Source: Dokdonella_A sp963775445
GTDB lineage: Bacteria; Pseudomonadota; Gammaproteobacteria; Xanthomonadales; Rhodanobacteraceae
Assembly (NCBI GenBank): GCA_963775445.1
Contig: CAVZIT010000008.1
Location: 62,001 to 126,000, forward strand
DNA length: 64,000 nucleotides
Reading direction: 5' to 3'
The position numbers and the translations under genes are program-made. Each line of letters opens with the position of its first letter. The first letter of the stretch is position 1. Positions 53,123-60,420 of the stretch are shown one piece after another. The notes under the pieces are model-generated. The model was given only the letters and a program-made list of their open reading frames with translations. It searched no databases and was not told where the DNA came from.

Positions 53123-54611
53123 CAGGCGGCCTTCGCTCGTGGGGCGCAGCTTGCCACCCGAAGAGCCCAGGACTCCAAGGTCCGCCGGTCTACTGGCGAA
53201 CTCTCGTCCCAACGTTGTAGCAGGTGGTCGAACATACCCATTTGTTTACGGCAAAAATCACTGCTGGGCCGGTGGCCAATAGCGTCGTGCTGGCGTGCGT
53301 AGTGGTCGATAGGGTCGGCGCCGCACATAGACACGTAGGCACAATCTGAACAGGTCGGCAGTGCCTCGGCGACGCCAGCCCCAAGGATTTGCTGCATGAC
53401 GTGGGATTCCAGCCAGTTGCTGACTGGCTCGTCCAAGTGCCCCATTACGAATGAGTGATCGCCCATAGCGGCCAGCATCCTGGCCTCATCGGATGGGTAA
53501 ACCTTGCCGTCGTAGTCATAGACCACGGCGCCGAGACCGGCGCCTGTGGGCGAACGAAGGTCTACATAGCCATGCGAGAAGGGGGTTAGAAGCTGCGACA
53601 GTAGCAAGCCTGCGTAGACCTCCTCCATGACATAGCCGGAGCGGTTCACGGCGAGGATGTGATCCAGTGCGACGAAGTAGAAACGCAGGAAGTCGGCAAT
53701 GGGGTAACCGTTGCGATTGGCTGTTTTCAGAGCAAAGCCATAAGGGCTTAGTGGGCGCAGGAAAATGGAGTGAAAGCCCAGTCGTTTGTACTCTTCGACA
53801 ATGGCTTTGGGTGCCTCAAGGCTGCGCTTGGTCAGTGTGGTTAGGGCAGAGACGGCGTGATCCCCCAGCACCTTCCGGCCACGTTCGATTCCGCGCAGAG
53901 TGCGTGGTAGCTATCGCGCTCTGGCCGGGGACGATTGGCGTTGTGCAGCCATTCGGGACCATCCAGCGACGTCGATAACTGAAACCGATGCTCATTCATG
54001 AAGGCCAGTTGCTCATCGGTCAGGTCATGAAGCGTGGAGGCAATGACATACCGGATGTCTCGTCGTTCGTGTTTGTTTCGCTTCTCGATGGCCTCAACTA
54101 AAGTGCGGATGCGAGAGAAATGGAGCAGGGGCTCACCGCCCTGGAACTCTACCGTCAGGGTTTTGGACGGCCACTCGAACAGCCGATCGACGGCTTTCAG
54201 GGATGCCTTCGTGGGCATGTCGTAACCACTGTTCGCTTCTGGCTGCCGGGAAACTTGGCAGTAGGCGCAGGTGTGATGGCAACGAAGTGATACAACGAAA
54301 ATGTGTAGCGTAGGGCCCTGATTGAGGTAGGCCTTGCGCGTTTTGTACTGGGACAGAAGCGGCGCCAGTGTTGAGCGTTTTTGGTCGGCTGCGATGAAGT
54401 GCTTTGCTTGAAGTTCAGCGAAGAGGGGTTCGCTGGGCTCAATCCGACCTGCCACAACGCGGGTCAGATCATTGCGCGATGTGATCGTCCACTCGCCGGC
54501 CAAGGATGAAACGAATACGCGCTCACTGTCCCAAGGCAGCCGGCGGAAGCGAATGGGCAGCAGTTGGTAGGTGGTGTTGCCCGCAAAAGCTTGTGGGGGC
54601 AGGAACCTCAT
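53122..54611 (-). pseudogene. hxsB: Radical SAM maturase HxsB, interrupted by a frameshift
   Basis: Two overlapping frames make one HxsB-like protein of about 497 residues. The first (54611 to about 53903) has the radical SAM motif C111-x3-C115-x2-C118 in LRCHHTCAYCQVSR and the GGEP motif EFQGGEPLLHF, up to RPRPERDSYH. The second continues TLRGIERGRKVLGDHAVSAL to a C-terminal cluster-binding region (CSDCAYVSMCGADP). One base appears to be missing at about 53903 (between tac cac and gc act ctg). There is no homopolymer at the site. It may be a real lesion, a sequencing error or, less likely, programmed frameshifting. It overlaps hxsD and hxsC. Confidence 0.8.
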
Positions 54612-54913
54612 GACGTCCCCTCTGGAGGCTGGCCACCGGCTTTAAGCATTGCGGCCTGGACCAGAGTGCTGTGCAGATTCTTGGTCTCGGCCCGGATGCG
54701 TTCGCGAAGCTGCTCGTCGAGCGCATCGTTGCGGAATCGCTGGGTTAAGGTACTACTGTCAGTATCGGCTGAGATTGGCGTCAGGCGGATGACGAATCCG
54801 CCGTCAGTCGATGCGATATCAGAGTAGTAGTCGGCGGTGTAGCGGTGCGTTGTGCGCACCACTGCGTCGGCGGAAAAGATGCCGCCATCCAAGGTGATTT
54901 CGATAGCGTCCAT
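54608..54913 (-). CDS. hxsD: His-Xaa-Ser system protein HxsD
   Basis: A 101-residue protein with DAVVRTTHRYTADYYSDI and FRNDALDEQLRERIRAETKN split by a beta segment, matching the small HxsD family found only with HxsB/C. A role as accessory or recognition subunit is inferred from conservation of the operon. It is the first gene (hxsD-B-C-A, all overlapping). The ATG at 54913 follows agagga. Confidence 0.88.
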   Translation of the reverse strand: MDAIEITLDGGIFSADAVVRTTHRYTADYYSDIASTDGGFVIRLTPISADTDSSTLTQRFRNDALDEQLRERIRAETKNLHSTLVQAAMLKAGGQPPEGTS

Positions 54914-55333
54914 CGCGATCCTCTTGCTTCCCCTTATTTCAATGGTGCACTCTCAGGGCGATGGTCGCAAGGAAGCACCTCCGTGACCGTAGCCTGTTGG
55001 AGTTGCGCGCGGTCACCTCGTCCACGCATTCCCGTTGCTCACGTAAATCCTATGGCTACGTCGCGTTGTATCTGCGGATAGAAGTCGGTGATGCTGTTTC
55101 AGAAAGGGTCAGTGCCTTCAAGGACCAAAATGCCGCTGGCTTCAATCGGTGCCCAATTGGCGGCTTGCCACGATTTGCCGGATGCCTCGCACTCAACAGT
55201 GCGCGGCCCGGTCGAGCATCCGCCGTGCCACTTGGACCACAGCTTGCCAAAGTGCGCTCAGGGCCTGGCGTGAGCGTGGCTACAGTTCAGTGGTGGTAAT
55301 ATTCTGCATTCCAATTCAATTAGGGGGTTGGAA
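54914..55333. other. Non-coding region upstream of hxs operon, with possible gene remnant
   Basis: 420 bases. On the minus strand a 53-codon open stretch (55099-55257) without start codon reads KLWSKWHGGCSTGPRTVE, then WQAANWAPIEASGILVLEG. It has protein-like composition and may be the end of a lost gene. The part next to hxsD presumably holds the operon promoter, but I cannot place it. Confidence 0.35.
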
Positions 55334-55627
55334 ATGAATCGCATTCTCGCCACGTTGGTCATCTCTCTTGCGCTGTTGGTGATCTCGCCCAACGTACCTG
55401 CGGCACCAGATACAGCCCAAAGCCAGCAACCCTCCAAAACCCAGAAAAGTGAAGTAACTAGCGTCCGAGCTGGCGTAAGCGTCTAGGTCTGGGTCAACAC
55501 GAATAGCGGCGTTTATCATTGCCCCGGAACGCGCTGGTACGGTGCCACGAAACGTGGCGAATACATGACCCAGAAGCAGGCACAGGACAGGGGCGACCGT
55601 CCCGCGTATGGCAGGATTTGTCACTAG
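55334..55627 (+). pseudogene. Exported small protein interrupted by an in-frame TAG
   Basis: ATG 55334 (after aggggg) encodes a signal peptide (MNRILATLVISLALLVIS) and a linker to AGVSV. A TAG at 55484-55486 follows in frame. The same frame then continues with a complete, well-known small domain, VWVNTNSGVYHCPGTRWYG to RGDRPAYGRIC, ending at TAG 55625. A single-base change (for example from CAG or AAG) explains the break. No frameshift is needed. The remaining domain is fully preserved, so the mutation is recent, or the stop is read through. Confidence 0.7.
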
Positions 55628-56165
55628 CACGGCTGTAGCTGGACTCCTTCTGCTCGGCGCTGCACACGTATTCGCCGAGGCTGTGCCGCGCCAGTGTGGT
55701 TATGATCGCTGGCCGGTCAAGATACTGTCGGACAAGGATCACGACCTAGTCGATCTAAAGCCCGTGGATACGACGGTCGCCAACCTGGTGGCCATCCCGA
55801 TCCATGAGGTGCCGTATCCGTACGATAGGCGACTGAAGCCGGAAGAAGTCACCGTGTACCGAGTGCGCGCAAAACTGGTGGCCTTCAAGCGCGAACAAGA
55901 TTCAGATGTGCACGCCATCGTCGAAGACTTGGACAATTCGAAGACGCGAATGATTGTTGAGATACCGGCACCGGAGTGCGCAGAAGGCACGGGCCATGAA
56001 GACGACTATCGCAACGCTAGGGCCACACTCGCCCAAGTCCCGATTGGCTCAACTGTCGAAATTACCGGCGTCGGCTTCTTTGACTTCCTTCACAACGCTA
56101 CAGATCAGGCAAATAATGGCATCGAGCTTCATCCAGTCATGCACGTTTCTGCGGTACCTCCATAG
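55608..56165 (+). CDS. Exported protein of unknown function (GVGFFDF family)
   Basis: A 185-residue protein with a signal peptide (about 1-23) and conserved blocks WPVKILSDKDHDLVDL, EEVTVYRVRAKLVAFKREQDSDVH and the C-terminal ITGVGFFDFLHNATDQ...NGIELHPV. Proteins with this last motif are widespread exported proteins without known function. The start overlaps the end of the preceding pseudogene and has no strong ribosome binding site. It is read in a different frame from that gene. Confidence 0.7.
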   Translation: MAGFVTSTAVAGLLLLGAAHVFAEAVPRQCGYDRWPVKILSDKDHDLVDLKPVDTTVANLVAIPIHEVPYPYDRRLKPEEVTVYRVRAKLVAFKREQDSDVHAIVEDLDNSKTRMIVEIPAPECAEGTGHEDDYRNARATLAQVPIGSTVEITGVGFFDFLHNATDQANNGIELHPVMHVSAVPP

Positions 56166-56223
56166 ACTGTTGGGGGATACGATGCGGTCGCTCGTGCGGC
56201 TGCCACCAGTTTGGGGGAGCCCG

Positions 56224-56547
56224 ATGAAAGGTCGATCTGTCTGTTGGCTTGCGGTCGCTGCGCTCGCTTTCGGTTGCGCGTCTAATTCGGGCGTGGTCAG
56301 GACCGGACCGCAGACTTACATGGTCTCACGGCAAGCGGCGTCGGGTTTCACTGGCACGGGAACGCTCAAGGCCGACGCCATGCGCGAGGGGAACGCTTAC
56401 TGCGCGAAGCAAGGTGCGATCGCGGACCTCATAAGCACGCACGAATCACCGCCGCCGATATTGACCTACATCGGCTGCGCGTCGAAGGAGACTGGCTCAC
56501 GCCCGGCCGGCACTGGTGGTATCGGGATTACACACGAGACGGCGTGA
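56224..56547 (+). CDS. Small lipoprotein of unknown function
   Basis: A 107-residue protein with a lipoprotein signal (CWLAVAALAFGCASN, lipobox AFGC) and the family-like segment GPQTYMVSRQAASGFTGTG followed by ADAMREGNAYCAKQG. ATG 56224 follows gggggag. Similar short lipoproteins are common in Gram-negative bacteria. The C-terminus is read through DNA whose alternative frame resembles the N-terminus of the next gene's family, so the two may have been joined by a deletion. Confidence 0.65.
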   Translation: MKGRSVCWLAVAALAFGCASNSGVVRTGPQTYMVSRQAASGFTGTGTLKADAMREGNAYCAKQGAIADLISTHESPPPILTYIGCASKETGSRPAGTGGIGITHETA

Positions 56548-57014
56548 CCGTCACCGGAAGGCTCGAAACGGTCATCGACGGCAATCGGGGCACCGCGCGC
56601 GTACAGATTCCGGCCTGGGCAATCGACTGCACGATCCGGCTCGAAGCGGTCCCGCAATCGTTCGGCGGCCTTTACTGGTACATGCGCTGTCCGGTCTCCG
56701 GCAAGCGCGCGCGTCGGGTGTTCCTGTTTCGAAACGACACGTCTTTTCGCTGTCGCCTGTCGATCGATCCGCCGCCGAACTATGCCTCGTCGCGGTTAAG
56801 CGGCAGGAACTTCGCATTGCAGAGGATCAACGCGCTGCGCATCGCGCGGGGAGTCCCGGTGATCGAATGGCCGGCAAAGCCGTTCGCCAAGTGCACGCGG
56901 ACTTTCGCACGCCGCTGGCTCGTGCGTGAACTCAAGGTGGCGATGGATATTGCGAATCTGGTCCGCAAGCGCTCCCCGCATCTGTTCGAGGACCCAGACC
57001 CGCCCAGGTTATGA
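56544..57014 (+). CDS. Paralogue of the 47.7-kb hypothetical protein, 5' end doubtful
   Basis: From GTG 56544 it encodes 156 residues with the core FGGLYWYMRCPVSGKRARRVFLF shared with the gene at 47710. Similarity to that paralogue continues upstream in the same frame (ITAADIDLHRLRVEGDWLTPG, encoded from about 56439) but no ATG, GTG or TTG is available there. Either an unusual start is used or the gene lost its 5' end when fused behind the lipoprotein gene. The stop overlaps the next ATG. Confidence 0.55.
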   Translation: MTVTGRLETVIDGNRGTARVQIPAWAIDCTIRLEAVPQSFGGLYWYMRCPVSGKRARRVFLFRNDTSFRCRLSIDPPPNYASSRLSGRNFALQRINALRIARGVPVIEWPAKPFAKCTRTFARRWLVRELKVAMDIANLVRKRSPHLFEDPDPPRL

Positions 57015-57274
57015 ACTTGGCGCGAGATTTCGGTGCGCGTTGGGTGTCTCCGGACGAGTACCATCGCGATATCACTGCTTACCGAGACCGTGCACCGCCC
57101 GTTCTCGGCGCGCGCCGGCGCGGCGGACCGGATCGCGACATCGGTTGCCCTCTCGGCGTTCCAGTGGGAAGATCGCATGGAGAAGCACTTGCCTTTGGGG
57201 GAAATACGGCGAGATTAGGCTGCAAGATTAGGCGGCGCGAGGGATGGAAAGCCACGATCCATGTGGGAAATTGA
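57011..57274 (+). CDS. Short hypothetical protein, possibly frameshifted
   Basis: An 87-residue frame from ATG 57011, overlapping the preceding stop (ATGA), which supports translation. The first 35 residues (FGARWVSPDEYHRDITAYRD) look coding. After about 57110 another frame (SVALSAFQWEDRMEKHLPLG, ending at 57218) looks more natural, so a frameshift is possible. Function unknown. Confidence 0.4.
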   Translation: MNLARDFGARWVSPDEYHRDITAYRDRAPPVLGARRRGGPDRDIGCPLGVPVGRSHGEALAFGGNTARLGCKIRRREGWKATIHVGN

Positions 57275-57430
57275 CGCGGCGCCGTATTCGCACGGCTTCG
57301 GACAACTGCACGGATGATCGAAGCCGCCACTCCCGAACTAGTCGCTCAACCGGACCTCGTTCTGCGAGGTTCCTTTGAAAACCAATTGCACCGGTTCACT
57401 TCGGCCGATTAGCTCCGACGTTAGCCTGCT
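57275..57430. other. Short spacer with cassette-boundary-like gttagcc
   Basis: 156 bases. A 32-codon ORF (57314-57412, MIEAATPELV...) has no recognisable features. At 57420-57426 gttagcc resembles an integron R' box, eleven bases before the next ATG, as at the other cassette boundaries. No left partner box is found. Confidence 0.3.
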
Positions 57431-57967
57431 ATGCAAACCATCACGCTTGTCTACCAAGGTTCGCTTAAAGCTAATGGCCGACCGGAGCACAAGGCTGCAC
57501 TTCGCGAGCACTTTTCAAAGCAGCTGCAAGCGGTGTATGAGCGTGAGATGCAAGGTGGAAACATTCGCGAACATGTACAACAAACGTGCGTAAAACAGGT
57601 CGCGGGCGCAAACTATACATCGTTGGCTAACAAGACATTCGGGCTTCACGCAAGATTAGACGTAACGATGCTATCTGTTGACAACGCCGGTATTTTTTCG
57701 GCCGCTCAAGGAGACATCGACAACAGACTCAAGACACTGTTCGATGCATTGAGTATCCCGCCCGAGTCACAAGCATCAACGGTCAGGCAGAGCCTGCCGG
57801 ATGTCACTATCTGCCTTGTTGAGGATGACCGGATGATACGAGATGTCAGGGTTCGCGTAGGCGAGTTGTTGCTACCCGTTGAAGCCAAATCAACGGTGCT
57901 GATCATCGTTCATGCCACACTTGTGCGCCATGAGGGTATCTCGGATGTAATCTTTGTCGAAGACTAA
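57431..57967 (+). CDS. RusA-like Holliday junction resolvase-related protein (cassette gene)
   Basis: A 178-residue protein, more AT-rich than its surroundings. GDIDNRLKTLFDALSIP followed by VEDDRMIRDVRVRVG matches the pattern of RusA-fold endonucleases, in which these aspartates bind metal. The N- and C-terminal parts are divergent, so function is tentative. It is flanked by cassette-like recombination sites. Confidence 0.55.
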   Translation: MQTITLVYQGSLKANGRPEHKAALREHFSKQLQAVYEREMQGGNIREHVQQTCVKQVAGANYTSLANKTFGLHARLDVTMLSVDNAGIFSAAQGDIDNRLKTLFDALSIPPESQASTVRQSLPDVTICLVEDDRMIRDVRVRVGELLLPVEAKSTVLIIVHATLVRHEGISDVIFVED

Positions 57968-58008
57968 TAACTCAATCCAGCGGACGCCGCTGATTTCGGG
58001 CGTTGAGC
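57968..58008 (+). repeat. Compact attC-like site
   Basis: Begins just after the stop of the RusA-like gene. Left box actcaat, inner stem cagcgg/ccgctg and right box gttgagc (58002-58008), which fits the gttrrry consensus. At 41 bases it is shorter than usual attC sites, so it is a weaker call than the next one. Confidence 0.4.
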
Positions 58009-58027
58009 CACAAATTGGACCTTGAGA

Positions 58028-58918
58028 ATGTCACTATTGCCACGCATCTGCTTCGCCAGCTTGGTTTTTGCGTTGGTCGCACAAGCGGCCCCTGCGGTTG
58101 CAGCTTCGGCACAACCATGCGGCCCGCAGAGTGCGAAGTCGGGACAGACACTAAAAGTGAATGGTTCGGATGTTGTGCTGCGCGCCGGGCCGAGCACAAA
58201 GAATGAAAAGCTCATTAACCAGAAGGCGACACAAATCCTAAAAACAACCCAGTACCTGACCATTGACAATACGGTAACTGTCGTTGAGGAATGCAACCAA
58301 GCAGGCTGGTCTAGAGTACGGGTCACAGAGCCCGATTGGCTGCGAGCATCTCATATCGGTTGGGTTCCGAGCACTGCTCTTCGTGGCCAGAAGAAAGACG
58401 TCAGTGGCCAAGTTGTTTTCACGGAGGCTGACTTTGTCTGGGATAAGAATACAGTTCCCTACAAGAAAATAATCGTTGCAGGCGTAAACAAAGTCCACAA
58501 AGAAAACGCCCGATGCAAGACCATTGATCCGGGATCAGCTTACATATCGTCAAATAAAGGTACGCCTTCAGATCCTGTCTTTTTTGTTACCTGCGGAACA
58601 AGTGCCAATGCCTTCAATGCGTTCTTCTCAAAGTCAGACGTGGAGAAGGGAACAACCTTAGCGGCAGCCAAGCACATAGATCGAAACCGCGCGATTGATC
58701 TATGCGAAGCCTATGCAAAATCGAAGGCGGCGCACTCCAGTACTGTCAGCTTCTCTCGCGTCATGGACTTGGCCGTCACAGAGCATCCCAACGGGAGAAC
58801 AACTGTAATGTCCTCTTTCACGGCGAAGAACAGCTTTGACCTGAAGCTCAAGTACAGCATTCGCTGTCTCTGCGATGCCAACGGTTTGATTGAAGGCAAT
58901 ATCAACGAGGCACAGTAA
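58028..58918 (+). CDS. Exported SH3-like domain protein (cassette gene)
   Basis: A 296-residue protein from ATG 58028: signal peptide (about 1-28), an SH3b-type domain (VVLRAGPSTKNEKLIN ... WSRVRVTEPDWLRASHIGWVPSTAL), then a large unrecognised domain with six or more cysteines. Bacterial SH3 domains often bind cell wall peptides. Low GC compared with the host. A cassette bounded by attC-like sites on both sides. Confidence 0.65.
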   Translation: MSLLPRICFASLVFALVAQAAPAVAASAQPCGPQSAKSGQTLKVNGSDVVLRAGPSTKNEKLINQKATQILKTTQYLTIDNTVTVVEECNQAGWSRVRVTEPDWLRASHIGWVPSTALRGQKKDVSGQVVFTEADFVWDKNTVPYKKIIVAGVNKVHKENARCKTIDPGSAYISSNKGTPSDPVFFVTCGTSANAFNAFFSKSDVEKGTTLAAAKHIDRNRAIDLCEAYAKSKAAHSSTVSFSRVMDLAVTEHPNGRTTVMSSFTAKNSFDLKLKYSIRCLCDANGLIEGNINEAQ

Positions 58919-58920
58919 TG

Positions 58921-58998
58921 GCCCAACAAGGCGCCCCAGCCGACGATCTTGCCTCCGCTTCGCTGCGGCAAGCCCGTAGCTGAGCTTGGGCGTTGGGC
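58921..58998 (+). repeat. attC recombination site
   Basis: 78 bases, beginning three bases after the SH3 gene stop. Outer boxes gcccaac (58921-58927) and gttgggc (58992-58998) are perfect inverted complements. Inner arms gcgccccagc and gctgagcttgggc pair imperfectly. The loop holds a secondary stem cttgcc/ggcaag. This is the standard layout of an integron attC with extrahelical bases. Confidence 0.7.
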
Positions 58999-59013
58999 GG
59001 ACGAACTGTTTCG

Positions 59014-59763
59014 ATGGAGCTGCTGCATCTAGGCGAATTCATTTTTCCGATCTGTGAAGTGCGAGCAGAAGTGTCGGGTGAGCTTCGAGTGCACCATTTT
59101 CTCGGCACCGGGTTTGGAATCGGAGATGAGGGCTTCTTCCTGTCGGCGCACCACGTGATCGACCAGTCCGACATCGCATCGGGCGCCCTTTTTGCTGCGC
59201 TTCTCAAGATCTCGAATGGGACGCAGTGGCAGCCGGCACGCATCTTTCAGGTTGAACGATGCCCGGGAAAGGACGTCGTCCTTGGTAAGCTCGAAAGAAG
59301 TGTGCCCAAGTTCTTCACATCCGCGAACGACGACGCTTACGGTTGGGAAGACGTACACGTCTTTGGCTATCCCGAATCTCTCAAGTTAGATTCAACCACC
59401 CCGGGGTTGTTCCAGCTCAAGCCCAAATTCCTCAAAGGCTACGTCACACGTCGCCTTGAGTCCGAAGACGTGCTGAATCAAGTGTGTGCGCCTGCTTACG
59501 AGCTTAGCTTTCCGATCCCGCTCGGCGTAAGCGGCAGCCCAGTTTTCCGCAAGGGCCCTGCCCATTCTCTCCTAGGAATAGCCCTCGCGTCCGTCGACTC
59601 CACTCTGAGCGTCTACGAACATACGGAGATGATCGGCCCGACCGAGAGGCTTCGTGAAAGCGTCAAGAAAGTTGAACAAGTCGGGCTCGCTGCTCGCCTG
59701 CACGATTTGAAAGAATGGAGGCTGGCGATCGCGGGAGGTCGACGACTTGGTGACCTCTACTGA
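59014..59763 (+). CDS. Trypsin-like serine protease domain protein (cassette gene)
   Basis: A 249-residue protein without an obvious signal peptide. The chymotrypsin-fold catalytic triad is visible: His in FFLSAHHVID, Asp in CPGKDVVLGKL, and Ser in PLGVSGSPVF. A cytoplasmic trypsin-like protease of this kind is often a component of defence or signalling systems. Here its cassette location is the only context. ATG 59014 is 16 bases after the attC right box. Confidence 0.75.
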   Translation: MELLHLGEFIFPICEVRAEVSGELRVHHFLGTGFGIGDEGFFLSAHHVIDQSDIASGALFAALLKISNGTQWQPARIFQVERCPGKDVVLGKLERSVPKFFTSANDDAYGWEDVHVFGYPESLKLDSTTPGLFQLKPKFLKGYVTRRLESEDVLNQVCAPAYELSFPIPLGVSGSPVFRKGPAHSLLGIALASVDSTLSVYEHTEMIGPTERLRESVKKVEQVGLAARLHDLKEWRLAIAGGRRLGDLY

Positions 59764-59768
59764 TCGCC

Positions 59769-59820
59769 GCCCAACAAGCTGTTGAAGCAGACGGCCGCGC
59801 GTCGTGCTGACCTGCTGGGG
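59769..59820 (+). repeat. Truncated attC-like site
   Basis: gcccaacaagctgttgaagc and the following bases up to gacggcc are a typical attC left half, six bases after the protease gene stop. No gttrrry right box follows, so the array ends in a partial site. Confidence 0.5.
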
Positions 59821-59925
59821 TAGCGTCGTACATTCTGGGAAACTTCCCGCAAGTCGAGATTGAGTTCGGCTCCCTGCGCCCCGGGATCAGGGCCATTGCG
59901 CCAGATAGCCCATCACTCGCACGAT

Positions 59926-59944
59926 GGGGGCATATCAGGGGGCA
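59926..59944 (+). repeat. Right-end gggggca heptamers (putative integrase arm sites)
   Basis: Two exact gggggca copies at 59926 and 59938, twelve bases apart, 63-81 bases inside attR. Same heptamer and orientation as the left-end set. Confidence 0.5.
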
Positions 59945-60006
59945 TGCTGGCCGTCGATGCCTTCATCGTGTTTTGTATTTCAATAAGTTGCACCTACTTT
60001 GCGGTG

Positions 60007-60027
60007 CCCACCTTCGGCACCAATGAC
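60007..60027 (+). repeat. attR direct repeat
   Basis: An exact 21-bp copy of 41060-41080 (cccaccttcgg to caatgac). It marks the right junction of the island with the chromosome. Confidence 0.9.
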
Positions 60028-60420
60028 TTAGCGTGCTTTCCGAGAAATTACTCGAGATTGCAGCGGGCGTGGTGATGCGCGCATGCGAGGGCCGGGCCGA
60101 TGCGTCGCCTCCGAAATCATTGCCCCTTGATCAGGACTTCAGTCGCACGGCGCAGGTCTGATTATCGGATCCTCGAAGCCAGGAAAAATTGACGGCGCCC
60201 GCCGCGCACTGACTGGCTCAGGCATGTAGGCAACCGACTAGACGTTTGTGAAGTCCCCGGAAGGACCCTGATGCAAGCGCCCTTGACGCCTCCCGTATTT
60301 CACGCGCGGCTTGCACACACGGCAGGGCACACGGCATGCTATGCCCCCGGCGCAGGGGAGATCGGCTTGCACGCGCCAACCGCCTCGGGCCGGTGTGTCC
60401 TGGAAGTTCTCTTAACGCGC
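60028..60420. other. Chromosomal region between attR and the PP2C gene
   Basis: About 390 bases. The frame upstream of the phosphatase start is open back to 60271 but has poor coding character. No tRNA, repeat or clear promoter is seen. An attgacgg at 60187-60194 could be a -35, without a convincing -10. Confidence 0.35.

Larger units (their letters stand above)
41060..60027. mobile_element. tRNA-Leu-borne integrative element (about 19 kb)
   Basis: Bounded by an exact 21-bp direct repeat at 41060-41080 and 60007-60027, copied from the tRNA-Leu 3' end. It carries a P4-type tyrosine integrase next to the tRNA, an AlpA regulator, a replication-like module (CHC2 zinc finger, DUF927 ATPase, zinc-ribbon protein), an Hxs operon, exported-protein cargo, broken genes and integron cassettes. 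Codon usage and GC content fall visibly in the right-hand cargo. I see no conjugation genes, so it is an integrative (mobilisable at most) island. Confidence 0.9.

Noticed and set aside
57033..57218. Independent gene ending SVALSAFQWEDRMEK
   Set aside because: Its start lies inside the coupled gene at 57011 and has no ribosome binding site. More likely the shifted 3' half of that gene.
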